Positions 22,849 to 31,664 of a DNA stretch of 34,365 bases are shown here, piece by piece. Origin of the DNA: VFKU01 sp964620045. GTDB lineage: Bacteria > Hydrogenedentota > Hydrogenedentia > Hydrogenedentales > GCA-2746185. How positions within the stretch are numbered: position 1 is the first letter of the stretch; every line of letters starts with the position of its first letter. The stretch spans positions 1 through 34,365 of the forward strand of contig CAZUJL010000036.1 of assembly GCA_964620045.1 (NCBI GenBank), given 5' to 3'. Below the pieces are notes generated by a model. That model was not told where the DNA came from, did not search any database, and saw only the letters and a list, made by a program, of their open reading frames with translations. The position numbers were made by a program, and so were the translations under genes.

Positions 22849-24357
22849 TCAGGCCTGTTTCAGCGCCAGAAACTTGTTCATGGCGTTCAGGTAGGCCAGC
22901 ACCGCCGCCTCCACAATATCCGTGCTCGCGCCGGTGCCCGTAAACGGGCGGCCGTCGAACTGCACGATCAGGTGCGCCTCGCCCAGCGCGTCCTTGCCGG
23001 CCGACGCCGCCTTCATCTGGAAGGTCTCCAGCTTGCCCGGCACGCCCACGATCTTTTCTATCGCCTGGCAGGCCGCGTGCACGGGGCCATCACCTTCGGC
23101 CGTCTCCGAGCGCTTTTCAGTCCCATGATTCAGCGCAACCGTCGCGCGCGCGGCGCCGTTGCTCGAATACGAAAGCGATTCCAGCGTCCACGTCTGGAAG
23201 GTCTCGTCCCGCACGCCCAACATCAACAGCCGCAGGTCGTCGTCGAACACTTCCTTCTTCTGGTCCGCCAGCTTGATGAACCGGGCGTACAACTCGCTGA
23301 TCTCGTCCGGCCCAAGCACATAGCCCAGTTCCTCGCAGCGTTTCGCCAGTCCCGCGCGACCCGAGTGCTTGCCGAGCACGAGTTCGCTCTTCGCGCGGCC
23401 GACGGATTCCGGCGTCATGATTTCGTAGGTCGCCGTGCTCGCGATCATGCCGTGCTGGTGGATGCCCGATTCGTGCGCAAACGCATTGCGCCCCACAATC
23501 GGCTTGTTATACGGCACCACGAGCCCGGTGATATTGCTCAGCACGCGGCTGGAGTTGTAAATCTCTTTGGGGTTGATGCCCGTCTCAAACGGCAGCGCGT
23601 CCTGCCGCACCTGCATCGCCATCACGCATTCTTCGAGCGAGGTATTGCCCGCGCGCTCGCCGATGCCGTTGATCGTGCACTCAATCTGCCGCGCGCCGCC
23701 CTGCACGGCCGCGATCGCGTTCGCCACCGCCATGCCGAGGTCGTTGTGGTTGTGCGTCGAGAACACCACGTGCCCGTCATGCTTCACGCGCGCGATGATG
23801 TATTCGAACATCCGCTTGATCTCGCCCGGCGTCGTATAGCCCGTCGTATCGGGCAGATTGATCACATCCGCGCCCGCGTCGATCGCCGCCTGCGACACGC
23901 GCACCAGAAAGTCCCAGTCCGAACGCGTCGCATCTTCGGCGGAAAATTCCACGCGGCCGATCAGGCCCTTCGCCAGCGACACCGCGCCAATCGCATTCTC
24001 GACAACCTGGTCCGGCGTCATCTTCAGCTTCAGGTCCATGTGAATCGGCGAGGTGGCGATGAAGGTATGGATCAGGGGCTTGTCTCCCCCGTCCAGCGCC
24101 GCCGCCGTCCGCTCGATGTCCGGCCGGATCGCGCGCGCCAGCCCCGCCACGCGCGGCCCGCGCACCTCGCGCGCAATGCGGCGCACGCTCTCGAATTCCT
24201 GATCGCTCGCCATCGGAAAACCGGCCTCGATCACGTCCACGCCGAGCCGCGCAAGCTGGTGCGCCACTTCAATTTTCTGGTGGTTGTCCATGCTCGCGCC
24301 GGGCGACTGCTCGCCATCGCGCAGGGTCGTGTCGAAAATATGAACGTAGTTGCTCAT
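22849..24357 (-). CDS. leuA: 2-isopropylmalate synthase
   Basis: A 502-residue enzyme that condenses acetyl-CoA with 2-oxoisovalerate, the first committed step of leucine synthesis. The HMGL-like TIM barrel shows FDTTLRDGEQSPG (Arg13, Asp14, metal site), AGFPMAS, LPDTTGYTTPGE and the metal ligands His202 and His204 in HNHND. A linker region contains HESGIHQHG. The C-terminal regulatory domain (about 385-495) includes FTGTGASTDIVEAAVLAYLNAMN, so leucine feedback inhibition is expected. Length matches the LeuA type I family. No other leu gene is adjacent in the window. The start has only a weak GGAAA upstream. Confidence 0.97.
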   Translation of the reverse strand: MSNYVHIFDTTLRDGEQSPGASMDNHQKIEVAHQLARLGVDVIEAGFPMASDQEFESVRRIAREVRGPRVAGLARAIRPDIERTAAALDGGDKPLIHTFIATSPIHMDLKLKMTPDQVVENAIGAVSLAKGLIGRVEFSAEDATRSDWDFLVRVSQAAIDAGADVINLPDTTGYTTPGEIKRMFEYIIARVKHDGHVVFSTHNHNDLGMAVANAIAAVQGGARQIECTINGIGERAGNTSLEECVMAMQVRQDALPFETGINPKEIYNSSRVLSNITGLVVPYNKPIVGRNAFAHESGIHQHGMIASTATYEIMTPESVGRAKSELVLGKHSGRAGLAKRCEELGYVLGPDEISELYARFIKLADQKKEVFDDDLRLLMLGVRDETFQTWTLESLSYSSNGAARATVALNHGTEKRSETAEGDGPVHAACQAIEKIVGVPGKLETFQMKAASAGKDALGEAHLIVQFDGRPFTGTGASTDIVEAAVLAYLNAMNKFLALKQA

Positions 24358-24386
24358 GAGGTTTCCGTAGGTAATTGAAGCCCATC

Positions 24387-24416
24387 ACGCTAACACAGCG
24401 TTGTATTTTCGCTCAA
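24387..24416 (-). promoter_or_regulatory. Weak promoter candidate for leuA
   Basis: TTGAGC (24416-24411) and TAGCGT (24392-24387) on the minus strand are spaced by 18 bases, about 30 bases before the leuA start. The -10 box is poor (three of six). The 112-bp spacer shows no leader peptide, T-box or attenuator. Confidence 0.2.
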
Positions 24417-24454
24417 CTCATGCGCACCTGATCCGGCCCGATCCGCGCCGCCTT

Positions 24455-24463
24455 TGTTATACT
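24455..24463 (+). promoter_or_regulatory. Extended -10 promoter at the start of the winged-helix gene
   Basis: TGTTATACT is an extended -10 box (TG, one base, TATACT). The ATG at 24470 lies seven bases downstream, where transcription would be expected to begin. No -35 box and no Shine-Dalgarno sequence are present, which together suggest a leaderless mRNA. Confidence 0.5.
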
Positions 24464-24469
24464 TCGCGC

Positions 24470-25027
24470 ATGGCCGTACGCAATCCCAAAGAGCTCCGCG
24501 GGCGCATTCTTACCGTGCTCTACAACACCTTTCAGCGCGACCCAATGGTGATGATGACGCCGTCCGATATCGCGGACGCCGGCAGCCTGAAAATGGACGA
24601 GCTCGCCGCGAGCGCCCATTACCTGCACGATCGTAGCCTCATCGAACTGATGATGGGCTACAACCCCGGTTTCTTCGCCGCCGCGCGCATTTCGCCCGAG
24701 GGCATCGACCTTTACGAGGACCGCAAACGGTTCACGGGTATGTTTGGCAGCGCCGCGAGCGACGGCAAAGACCCTTCGACCGAGGTGATCCCCCTCATGC
24801 TGGCGCTCGCGCGCGAGGCAGAGTCCGCCCCGCTGGATGGTCTGCGGCGCGAATGGTTCCTGGCGGATGTCTCGCGCCTGCGCGAGTTGCTGCGACGCCC
24901 GTACGAACATTGGGAAGAAGAGCAGATCAAAAATGCCGTGCAGTGGCTCGCGGGTCAGGCCGGCGCGGACATCGCACTCCCCTCGCTCGCCGAATTGGAA
25001 AAAGTACTCGGCCGCCGGATTAAATAG
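24470..25027 (+). CDS. Probable winged-helix domain protein of unknown function
   Basis: Taken from the ATG at 24470 the protein has 185 residues. Residues 1-90 look like a winged helix-turn-helix: RILTVLYNTFQRDP, the helices PSDIADAGSLKMDELAASAHYLHDRSLIEL and a wing ending in ARISPEGIDLYED, a pattern typical of small DNA-binding domains. The C-terminal part (about 105-185) is helical, with EEEQIKNAVQWLAG and LPSLAELEKVLGRRIK. No membrane helix is present. The precise family is not recognised; a transcriptional or accessory regulatory role is likely. It is divergent from leuA and precedes the peroxiredoxin gene by 36 bases. The start is chosen at the conserved-looking MAVRNPKEL rather than the open frame upstream. 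Confidence 0.82.
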   Translation: MAVRNPKELRGRILTVLYNTFQRDPMVMMTPSDIADAGSLKMDELAASAHYLHDRSLIELMMGYNPGFFAAARISPEGIDLYEDRKRFTGMFGSAASDGKDPSTEVIPLMLALAREAESAPLDGLRREWFLADVSRLRELLRRPYEHWEEEQIKNAVQWLAGQAGADIALPSLAELEKVLGRRIK

Positions 25028-25063
25028 GCCCGCGCAATCCGCGCATACTCTCAGGAGATCACC

Positions 25064-25549
25064 GTGCCGACGAAGACAAATTCCGCCATTCCCGCCGCAG
25101 GATCAAAACTCCCGGCGTTTTCCTTGCCCAGCAGCTCCGGCGAAACGGTGAAGTCCGCCGATCTAAAGGGACAAGCCTACGTGCTGTATTTCTATCCGAA
25201 GGACGCCACCTCCGGCTGCACGCTCGAGGCGCAGGAATTCCGCGATCTCGACAAGGAATTCAAAAAGGCGAAAGTAAAGGTCTTCGGCGTCAGCCCGGAC
25301 TCGGTCGAGTCTCACTGCAAGTTCATCAAGAAGGAAAAACTGTCGTTCGAACTCCTCGCCGACGACGATCACAAGTACACCGAAAAGCTCGGCCTCTGGG
25401 GCGAGAAATCGATGTACGGCCGCAAATACATGGGCGTGTTCCGCACGACTTTCCTGATCGACGGGAACGGCAAAATCGCCAAGGTCTGGGAAAAAGTCAC
25501 GCCGCGCGGACATGCGAAGGAAGTATTGGAAGCCGCGAAAAATCTTTAG
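25064..25549 (+). CDS. bcp: Thioredoxin-dependent peroxiredoxin, Bcp/PrxQ type
   Basis: A 161-residue cytoplasmic peroxidase starting at GTG after AGGAGA. The peroxidatic Cys52 lies in YPKDATSGCTLEAQEF. The resolving cysteine found five residues later in E. coli Bcp is absent (Gln there), but Cys85 in DSVESHCKF sits in the helix that carries the resolving Cys in Xanthomonas-type PrxQ, about one turn earlier. GVFRTTFLIDGNGKI and the C-terminal VLEAAKNL complete the family. It reduces hydrogen and organic peroxides. It may be co-transcribed with the preceding winged-helix gene. Its stop lies 4 bp from that of the convergent lipoprotein gene. Confidence 0.96.
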   Translation: MPTKTNSAIPAAGSKLPAFSLPSSSGETVKSADLKGQAYVLYFYPKDATSGCTLEAQEFRDLDKEFKKAKVKVFGVSPDSVESHCKFIKKEKLSFELLADDDHKYTEKLGLWGEKSMYGRKYMGVFRTTFLIDGNGKIAKVWEKVTPRGHAKEVLEAAKNL

Positions 25550-25553
25550 GCGC

Positions 25554-26135
25554 TCAGTTGGTGGACGCGATGGCCGTCTGCTCGCCGTTGTCGGCCTCAA
25601 ACTTCTGCCCAGCGACCATGTGACGCAGGCGCGCCTCGAAAAAAATAAACTCGACGTCCGAAAGCGAACCGCCAAGTTTGTTGGCTTCCATCAAGCCTTC
25701 GTAAATCGCCCAGCGATCGCGGTTCTCGCTGTTCACCATCACGGCGTCGATGTCGCGCTGGCGGCTCGTCGTCGATTCCTTGTACGCCTTGGTCCGAATC
25801 ACCCACAGGCGGCCATTGCGCCGTTCCCACGCGTTCCCGGAATTCAGGAACGTGTTCACGAGATCGATGCGCGCCGCGCGCGTGCGCACGGCCTGCCGAA
25901 CCGCGGGCGTATCCACCACGAGGTTTTCCACGCTGGTCAGCGTCGGCTCGCGGTTGCCCGCGGCCACCTGGGTCTCGATCTCCTCGGCGATCGCGCGCAG
26001 CGCATCCACCGGCATCTTGCCCGAGAATTCCGGCGCGGCCGGCCCGCCATCGACCCCCTCGGTCACAGGTTTGTTCGACGCGCACGCCCCGACGACCACG
26101 ACCAACCCGAGCGCCAGAAATCCCCGCCTAAACAT
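25554..26135 (-). CDS. Lipoprotein, weakly YdbL/DUF1318-like
   Basis: From the ATG at 26135, which overlaps the upstream stop by 8 bases, the protein has 193 residues and a signal peptide ending in VVGAC with Cys18 as lipid site. GGGAGA upstream supports the start. The mature part is helical; LVNTFLNSGNAWERRNGRLWVIRT and NSENRDRWAIYEGLMEAN recall the YdbL/DUF1318 family, in which a short strand pair precedes a conserved ENADR-like helix. The match is only by pattern and may not survive a profile search. It is third in the L,D-transpeptidase/GGDEF operon, which suggests an envelope role. Confidence 0.82.
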   Translation of the reverse strand: MFRRGFLALGLVVVVGACASNKPVTEGVDGGPAAPEFSGKMPVDALRAIAEEIETQVAAGNREPTLTSVENLVVDTPAVRQAVRTRAARIDLVNTFLNSGNAWERRNGRLWVIRTKAYKESTTSRQRDIDAVMVNSENRDRWAIYEGLMEANKLGGSLSDVEFIFFEARLRHMVAGQKFEADNGEQTAIASTN

Positions 26136-27243
26136 ATTCTTGGTCTCCCGACACAATCCGGTTCTTGCCCTTCGCCTTGGCTTCGTACAGCGCGGCGTCC
26201 GCGCGCGCGAGCAGCGCGTCCGAATCTTCCTTCGTCGCCGCATCGTACATCGCCAGCCCGATGCTCACGGTAATTTTGTGGTTCGGCGGCAAATCCGGAA
26301 AGGGTTTGCCCGATATGGTATGCAACAAACGCTGCGCCTGCGTGACAGCACCGGCATGGTCCGTCTGCGGCAACAGAATCACGACTTCCTCCCCGCCATA
26401 CCGCGCGACAATGTCGTGCCCGCGCGTGGTGCGCTGCGTGCGCGCCCCGAGCTCGCGTAGCACGCCGTCGCCCGCAAGGTGGCCGTACAAATCGTTCACG
26501 CTTTTGAAATTGTCGACATCCACGAACATGCAGGCCAGCGGCGTGCCATAGCGCGCCGCGCGGCTGCACTCCTCGAGCAAACGCTGCCGGAAGTAGCGCT
26601 GGTTGTACAGCCCCGTCAGTTCATCCGTGCGCGCGAGATGCTCCAGTTCCGTGTTCGCGCGCTTGAGGTCTTCCAACAAATACGCGCGCTCAAGCGCGTT
26701 CGCCGCGGACTCAGCAATCAGTTCGCAAAAGCGCACTTCGCGCGCCGCAAATGCGCCCCCACGCTTGGCGGCCCGCAGCACCAGCGTGCCCAGGCGGCCG
26801 TCGAACAGCAGCATCGGGATCACGATCAGCGACGTAATTCCCGCCGCGGCCAGTTCGCTTGCCACGGGCTTGGTCTGCGGATGGTGGGCCACGTCGTTGA
26901 TGATGATGGATCGGCCCGTATCCAGGGCACGGGTCAGCTCCGGATATTTCGCGAGATCGATCGGCAGGTCTTTTACCTGCTCGTCTTCGTGGGATGCCAC
27001 CACGCGCGCGTCGCGGTTCGGCCCCATCACGCGCACAACGCTGCAGCGATCGAGCGTGAGCACTTCGGCGATCTTGCTCGTGAAGGTGAACAGTACATCG
27101 GAAGGCTCGCGCCGCGCGGAGAGCGCCTTCAGAATGCCGAGTACGCGTTCCAGATCGCGCGCATCCGCGACAGTCGCACCTTTCGCAGCAGCGGCCTTAG
27201 GTTTTGCGATGCCCGCGTGTTCTTTGGAAATACGCCGAGTCAC
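26128..27243 (-). CDS. GAF-GGDEF diguanylate cyclase
   Basis: A GTG at 27243 overlaps the upstream stop as GTGA and gives 371 residues. A GAF domain spans about 30-190. The GGDEF domain (about 205-371) begins with LARTDELTGLYNQRYF, has the metal-binding Asp in FVDVDNFKSVND and the active motif GGEEV at 283-287, followed by SIGLAMYDA and ALYEAKAKGKNRIV. RGHD (274-277), five residues before GGEEV, is the inhibitory I-site for product feedback. The protein should thus make c-di-GMP from two GTP and be feedback-inhibited. It is soluble. The GAF ligand is unknown. Its co-translation with an L,D-transpeptidase is notable. Confidence 0.95.
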   Translation of the reverse strand: MTRRISKEHAGIAKPKAAAAKGATVADARDLERVLGILKALSARREPSDVLFTFTSKIAEVLTLDRCSVVRVMGPNRDARVVASHEDEQVKDLPIDLAKYPELTRALDTGRSIIINDVAHHPQTKPVASELAAAGITSLIVIPMLLFDGRLGTLVLRAAKRGGAFAAREVRFCELIAESAANALERAYLLEDLKRANTELEHLARTDELTGLYNQRYFRQRLLEECSRAARYGTPLACMFVDVDNFKSVNDLYGHLAGDGVLRELGARTQRTTRGHDIVARYGGEEVVILLPQTDHAGAVTQAQRLLHTISGKPFPDLPPNHKITVSIGLAMYDAATKEDSDALLARADAALYEAKAKGKNRIVSGDQEYV

Positions 27244-28457
27244 CCGATCGCCCCGGGTTCCCAACGATCCACAATCAGCACCGGTGTCGAGCGCACGACG
27301 AGGTCCCACAACTCTTCAACGTCCTCGTTGTGCATGCGCGGGCAGCCCATCGACTCGTACTTGCCGATGCTCAGCGGCTTGATGGTGCCGTGAATGCCGA
27401 GGTCGGTTGGCAAACCTTCCTCTTCCGGAATCAGCGGCATCCAGCGCGAGCCCAATTCGTTCTCAGGGTCCCCGCCCGGCACCGGCGCGCCGCCCGGGCG
27501 GAACCAGGTCGGGTTCTTTTCTTTGTTGCCGATGCGGTAGCGCCCCGGCGTGGTCGGGTTTGTGGTCTTGCCGAGGCCACAGCGGTACACCTGAAATACG
27601 CTGCCCTTATCGAGCAGATAAATGCGCGTCGTCGAGCGCTCCACCACGATCGAGAATTCCGTCGGCGTGTACTTGAGCGACTGGTTCAGGCGCAGCGACG
27701 AGTTCTCATAGATGCCGTTCGCGCGCGTCAGCAACCCCATCGTCGTGTTCAGCTTGATGCCGATGTTGGTCAGGTTGTCGCCCTTGTCCACGCGGTAAAA
27801 CTTGCTGCTCTCCGTCGGCTCGCGCGAGAAAATCTTGTTCACGTTCTCGCTGCCGATCGCGTGCGCAGCCTGGAACCACTCGTCCGAATGCAGGTCCGCA
27901 TCGCGCATCACCTTCGCATACAACTCGCGCGCCGCGGCGGCGTCCCCCGTTTTCTCATGGTGCGCGGCCAGCGCGATCATGGCCGGCGCACGGAATGCCG
28001 GCGGCGCGGTATCGCGCACTTGTTCGTACACCTTCAGCGCATCGGCGCCACGCCCGCGATCTTCCAGCGCGCGCGCATAGCGCAGCGCGGCCGTCGGCTG
28101 ATCGGGGCTGCCCGCGAAGTCTTCCGACGCACGGCGCAGGCTTTCGAGCGCCGCATCGGGATTGCCATTCTTCTCTTCGAGCTCGGCGTGCAGCATCAAC
28201 GCCTTGGGCGCGATGGAGGGATCTTTGACGCGATCGAGGATCGGCCTCAGCAGCCGCGTGGCCTCTTCGTAATTCTGCGCGTCGGCAAGCTGCTGCGCCT
28301 TGTCAAGATTCTCGACGGCAGCCGCCTCGACCCGCTGGTCGACGCGGTTCTGCATAACCTGCGTGACCTTGACGACACCGGCGGCAATTGCCCCCAGCAC
28401 AAAGACAACCAGAATGGCTTTAAACAGCCCTGGCGATCGCCGTTTCGGCTTTCGCAT
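27240..28457 (-). CDS. Membrane-anchored TPR-LysM L,D-transpeptidase
   Basis: From the ATG at 28457 (GGGGGG upstream) the protein has 405 residues. A single N-terminal helix (about 12-33) anchors it; TPR-like repeats fill about 45-210; a LysM peptidoglycan-binding domain (about 220-265, FYRVDKGDNLTNIGIKLNTT) precedes the YkuD catalytic domain (about 268-398). His356 (GIHGT) and the nucleophile Cys372 (SMGCPRM) match the family pattern, although Pro replaces the usual Ile/Val after Cys. Such enzymes form 3-3 crosslinks in peptidoglycan or attach proteins to it. The stop overlaps the diguanylate cyclase start. Combination of TPR, LysM and YkuD in one chain fits a wall-scaffold enzyme. Confidence 0.94.
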   Translation of the reverse strand: MRKPKRRSPGLFKAILVVFVLGAIAAGVVKVTQVMQNRVDQRVEAAAVENLDKAQQLADAQNYEEATRLLRPILDRVKDPSIAPKALMLHAELEEKNGNPDAALESLRRASEDFAGSPDQPTAALRYARALEDRGRGADALKVYEQVRDTAPPAFRAPAMIALAAHHEKTGDAAAARELYAKVMRDADLHSDEWFQAAHAIGSENVNKIFSREPTESSKFYRVDKGDNLTNIGIKLNTTMGLLTRANGIYENSSLRLNQSLKYTPTEFSIVVERSTTRIYLLDKGSVFQVYRCGLGKTTNPTTPGRYRIGNKEKNPTWFRPGGAPVPGGDPENELGSRWMPLIPEEEGLPTDLGIHGTIKPLSIGKYESMGCPRMHNEDVEELWDLVVRSTPVLIVDRWEPGAIG

Positions 28458-28549
28458 GTTGACGGCCCCCCGTTCCACAGCGTGTGCGCGAAGGCACGGA
28501 CTACCCCGGCCTTCTTAATCCCCTCAACGCACCGGAAAGTTGCGCCCGG

Positions 28550-29518
<969 letters not shown>

Positions 29519-29551
29519 GCTGCGCGTGGATCAACCTTCAATAGACCCGCG

Positions 29552-30511
29552 TCAATGCGGCTTCCAATCGCCACCGCCCGCAGGAACCGGGACTTCTTTC
29601 AGTATATCACGCAGCACGTTGTCCTGAGTTACGCGCCGCAAGCGGCTTTCGGGATTCAAAATCAGCCGGTGTTGTAAAACAGCCGGCGCCAGCATTTTTA
29701 TGTCATCGGGGATCACATATCCGCGTCCCAACACGGCGGCATAGGCCTGCGCCGCGCGAAACAGCGCCATGGACGCACGCGGACTCGCCCCGAGCGAAAG
29801 GTGGACCGAATCGCGAGTTCTGCTGATTATGCGCAACATGTATTCCCGCACTTTTTCGTGCATGAAAATCTCGCGCACCGAACCCTGCATCTGCCGGATG
29901 GTCTCGGCGTCGCACACCGGCTTCACGGCCTCGATCGGATGCGCCATGCGGGTAAGCTCCAGCATGCGCGCCTCGTCCATCGCATTCGGATAGCCGACCG
30001 AAATTTTCATCATGAATCGGTCGAGCTGCGCCTCGGGCAGCGGAAAGGTGCCCTCGTGTTCGACTGGATTCTGCGTCGCGAACACGATGAACGGCGGTTG
30101 CAACGCGCGCGTCACGCCATCCACCGTCACCTGGCCTTCGGCCATCGCTTCAAGGAACGCAGACTGCGTGCGTGGCGTGGCGCGGTTAATTTCATCCGCC
30201 ACGACAATCTGATGGAAAATCGGTCCGGCGCGGAACTCGAACTGCCGGGTCTGCTGGTTGAAGATGGACACGCCGCTCACGTCCGACGGCAGCAAATCCG
30301 GCGTGCACTGGATGCGCGAAAAACTGCAGCCGCTCGACATCGCCAGCGTGCGCACGAGGATCGTCTTCGCCACGCCCGGCACGTCCTCAATGAGCACGTG
30401 CCCCCCGCCCAGCACCGCCGCCAGCGCCATCCGGATCGTCTCGGTCTTCCCGAGCACCACCTTCTCGACATTGCCAACGATGTTCTTGATCGATTCCCGG
30501 AAATTACTCAC
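29552..30511 (-). CDS. MoxR-family AAA+ ATPase
   Basis: A 319-residue protein starting at GTG. Walker A is DVPGVAKT (43-50), Walker B VVADEINRA (103-111), sensor 1 lies in FIVFATQNPVEHEGTFPLPEAQLDRF, and the C-terminal lid carries SLGASPRASMAL and ARG-like RGYVIPDDIK. MoxR ATPases act as chaperones that mature partners with VWA or DUF58 domains. Such partners normally sit directly downstream, but here the next gene is a Ser/Thr kinase and no VWA, DUF58 or transglutaminase gene is in the window. The ATPase appears complete. It may start the kinase/transpeptidase operon. Confidence 0.96.
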   Translation of the reverse strand: MSNFRESIKNIVGNVEKVVLGKTETIRMALAAVLGGGHVLIEDVPGVAKTILVRTLAMSSGCSFSRIQCTPDLLPSDVSGVSIFNQQTRQFEFRAGPIFHQIVVADEINRATPRTQSAFLEAMAEGQVTVDGVTRALQPPFIVFATQNPVEHEGTFPLPEAQLDRFMMKISVGYPNAMDEARMLELTRMAHPIEAVKPVCDAETIRQMQGSVREIFMHEKVREYMLRIISRTRDSVHLSLGASPRASMALFRAAQAYAAVLGRGYVIPDDIKMLAPAVLQHRLILNPESRLRRVTQDNVLRDILKEVPVPAGGGDWKPH

Positions 30512-30606
30512 GCGTCACTCGTATCCCTGTAAAAACGACGACTACAGAAAGCCATCCCCCGCTCCATACTAACCGCGACCCGCGTTTGCCGCAAGGCCCC
30601 GCAAAA

Positions 30607-31614
30607 CTAGCGCTTCGCCGGGTCCCGATGCTCCGCCGCCTTCGGAATGTGCAGCTTCGTCGGCGGCTCGCGATCGGTCGCCAGCGGCGGCTCGGGCGAG
30701 AACGCCGAAATTGTCTCGCGACCCTCGGGCGTCAGCGCAATCTCCTGGCTTTTCAGCGCCTGGTCCAACTGCTCCACGTTCCGCGCGCCGACTAGCGCCG
30801 ACGTTACAGCCGGGTGCGACGTGACCCACGCCACCGCCAACGCCGCCGGCAGCAGTCCGAGCAGAGCCGCGTGCGCGCAGAACTTTTCGGCAATCTGCAG
30901 ATAGTTCGTGTCCTTGTAGCGCTCGGCGTACATCGGATGCACCGTGATGCGCCCCGTTTCGCCGCGGTTGTACTTGCCCGTGAGCAATCCCGCCCCCAGC
31001 GCGTTGTACGGGCACACGGCGATCCCCTCGTGCGCCGCCATCGGCAGGATCTCGACCTCGGCAATCCGCTTCACGAGGCTATACATCGGTTGCAGCGCCA
31101 CAATCGGCGCAAACCCATTCGCCTTCGCGCAGTCGATCGCCTTCACTGTCTGCCACGCGCTGAAGTTCGACACGGCGAGATAGTGCACCTTGCCTTGCCG
31201 CACGAGATGATCCAGCGCGCCCAACGACTCTTCCAGCGGTGTCTCGTTATCCCAGTGGTGCAGGTACAACACGTCGATGTAATCGGTCTGCAGGCGTTTC
31301 AGGCTGGCTTCCACCCCCTGCAGGATATGCCGCCGCGACGAGCCCTTGTCGTTCACGCCCTTGCCGGTCGGGAAATGCACCTTGGTCGCCAGCACGATCT
31401 CGTCGCGGTGTTCCTTCAGCCACCGGCCGACGATTTCCTCCGTCGTCCCGCGCGTATAAATATCGGCCGTATCGAAAAAGTTAATCCCGGCGTCCAGCGC
31501 GCGGTCCATGATCGCGCGCGACCCGGCCTCGTCCGCCTCGTTGCCAAAGGTCATCGTGCCCAGACATAGCTCTGACACCTTGATCCCTGTCTGGCCGAAC
31601 TGTACATATCGCAT
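30607..31614 (-). CDS. Aldo/keto reductase
   Basis: A 335-residue TIM-barrel oxidoreductase. The catalytic tetrad is Asp48 (FFDTAD), Tyr53 (DIYTRG), Lys78 (ATKVH) and His119/120 (LHHWD). Family marks include LCLGTMTFG near the start, LAVSNFSAWQ, PYNALGAGLLTGKY and SALVGARNVEQLDQAL (NADPH binding). It reduces aldehydes or ketones, possibly sugars, with NADPH; the closest groups are YajO/YhdN-like (Kv-beta-like) reductases. The C-terminus is extended and polar. GGAG lies about 9 bases before the ATG. It is a single gene, separated from moxR by 95 bases with no visible terminator, and divergent from the DUF2851 gene. Confidence 0.93.
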   Translation of the reverse strand: MRYVQFGQTGIKVSELCLGTMTFGNEADEAGSRAIMDRALDAGINFFDTADIYTRGTTEEIVGRWLKEHRDEIVLATKVHFPTGKGVNDKGSSRRHILQGVEASLKRLQTDYIDVLYLHHWDNETPLEESLGALDHLVRQGKVHYLAVSNFSAWQTVKAIDCAKANGFAPIVALQPMYSLVKRIAEVEILPMAAHEGIAVCPYNALGAGLLTGKYNRGETGRITVHPMYAERYKDTNYLQIAEKFCAHAALLGLLPAALAVAWVTSHPAVTSALVGARNVEQLDQALKSQEIALTPEGRETISAFSPEPPLATDREPPTKLHIPKAAEHRDPAKR

Positions 31615-31664
31615 GAGTTATACTCCGAAAACTGCGCGGCGCGATTCGCCCGCGCCGGGGCTGC

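Noticed and set aside
22636..24378. 580-codon plus-strand open frame
   Set aside because: It lies antisense to leuA and rpmE, is rich in Arg and His, and shows no family motif; it is a by-product of high GC.
27240..28457. Inactive L,D-transpeptidase because the motif reads SMGCPR instead of SHGCIR
   Set aside because: Active homologues such as YbiS also vary at the residue after Ser, and the His-to-Cys spacing is normal; only the Pro is unusual.
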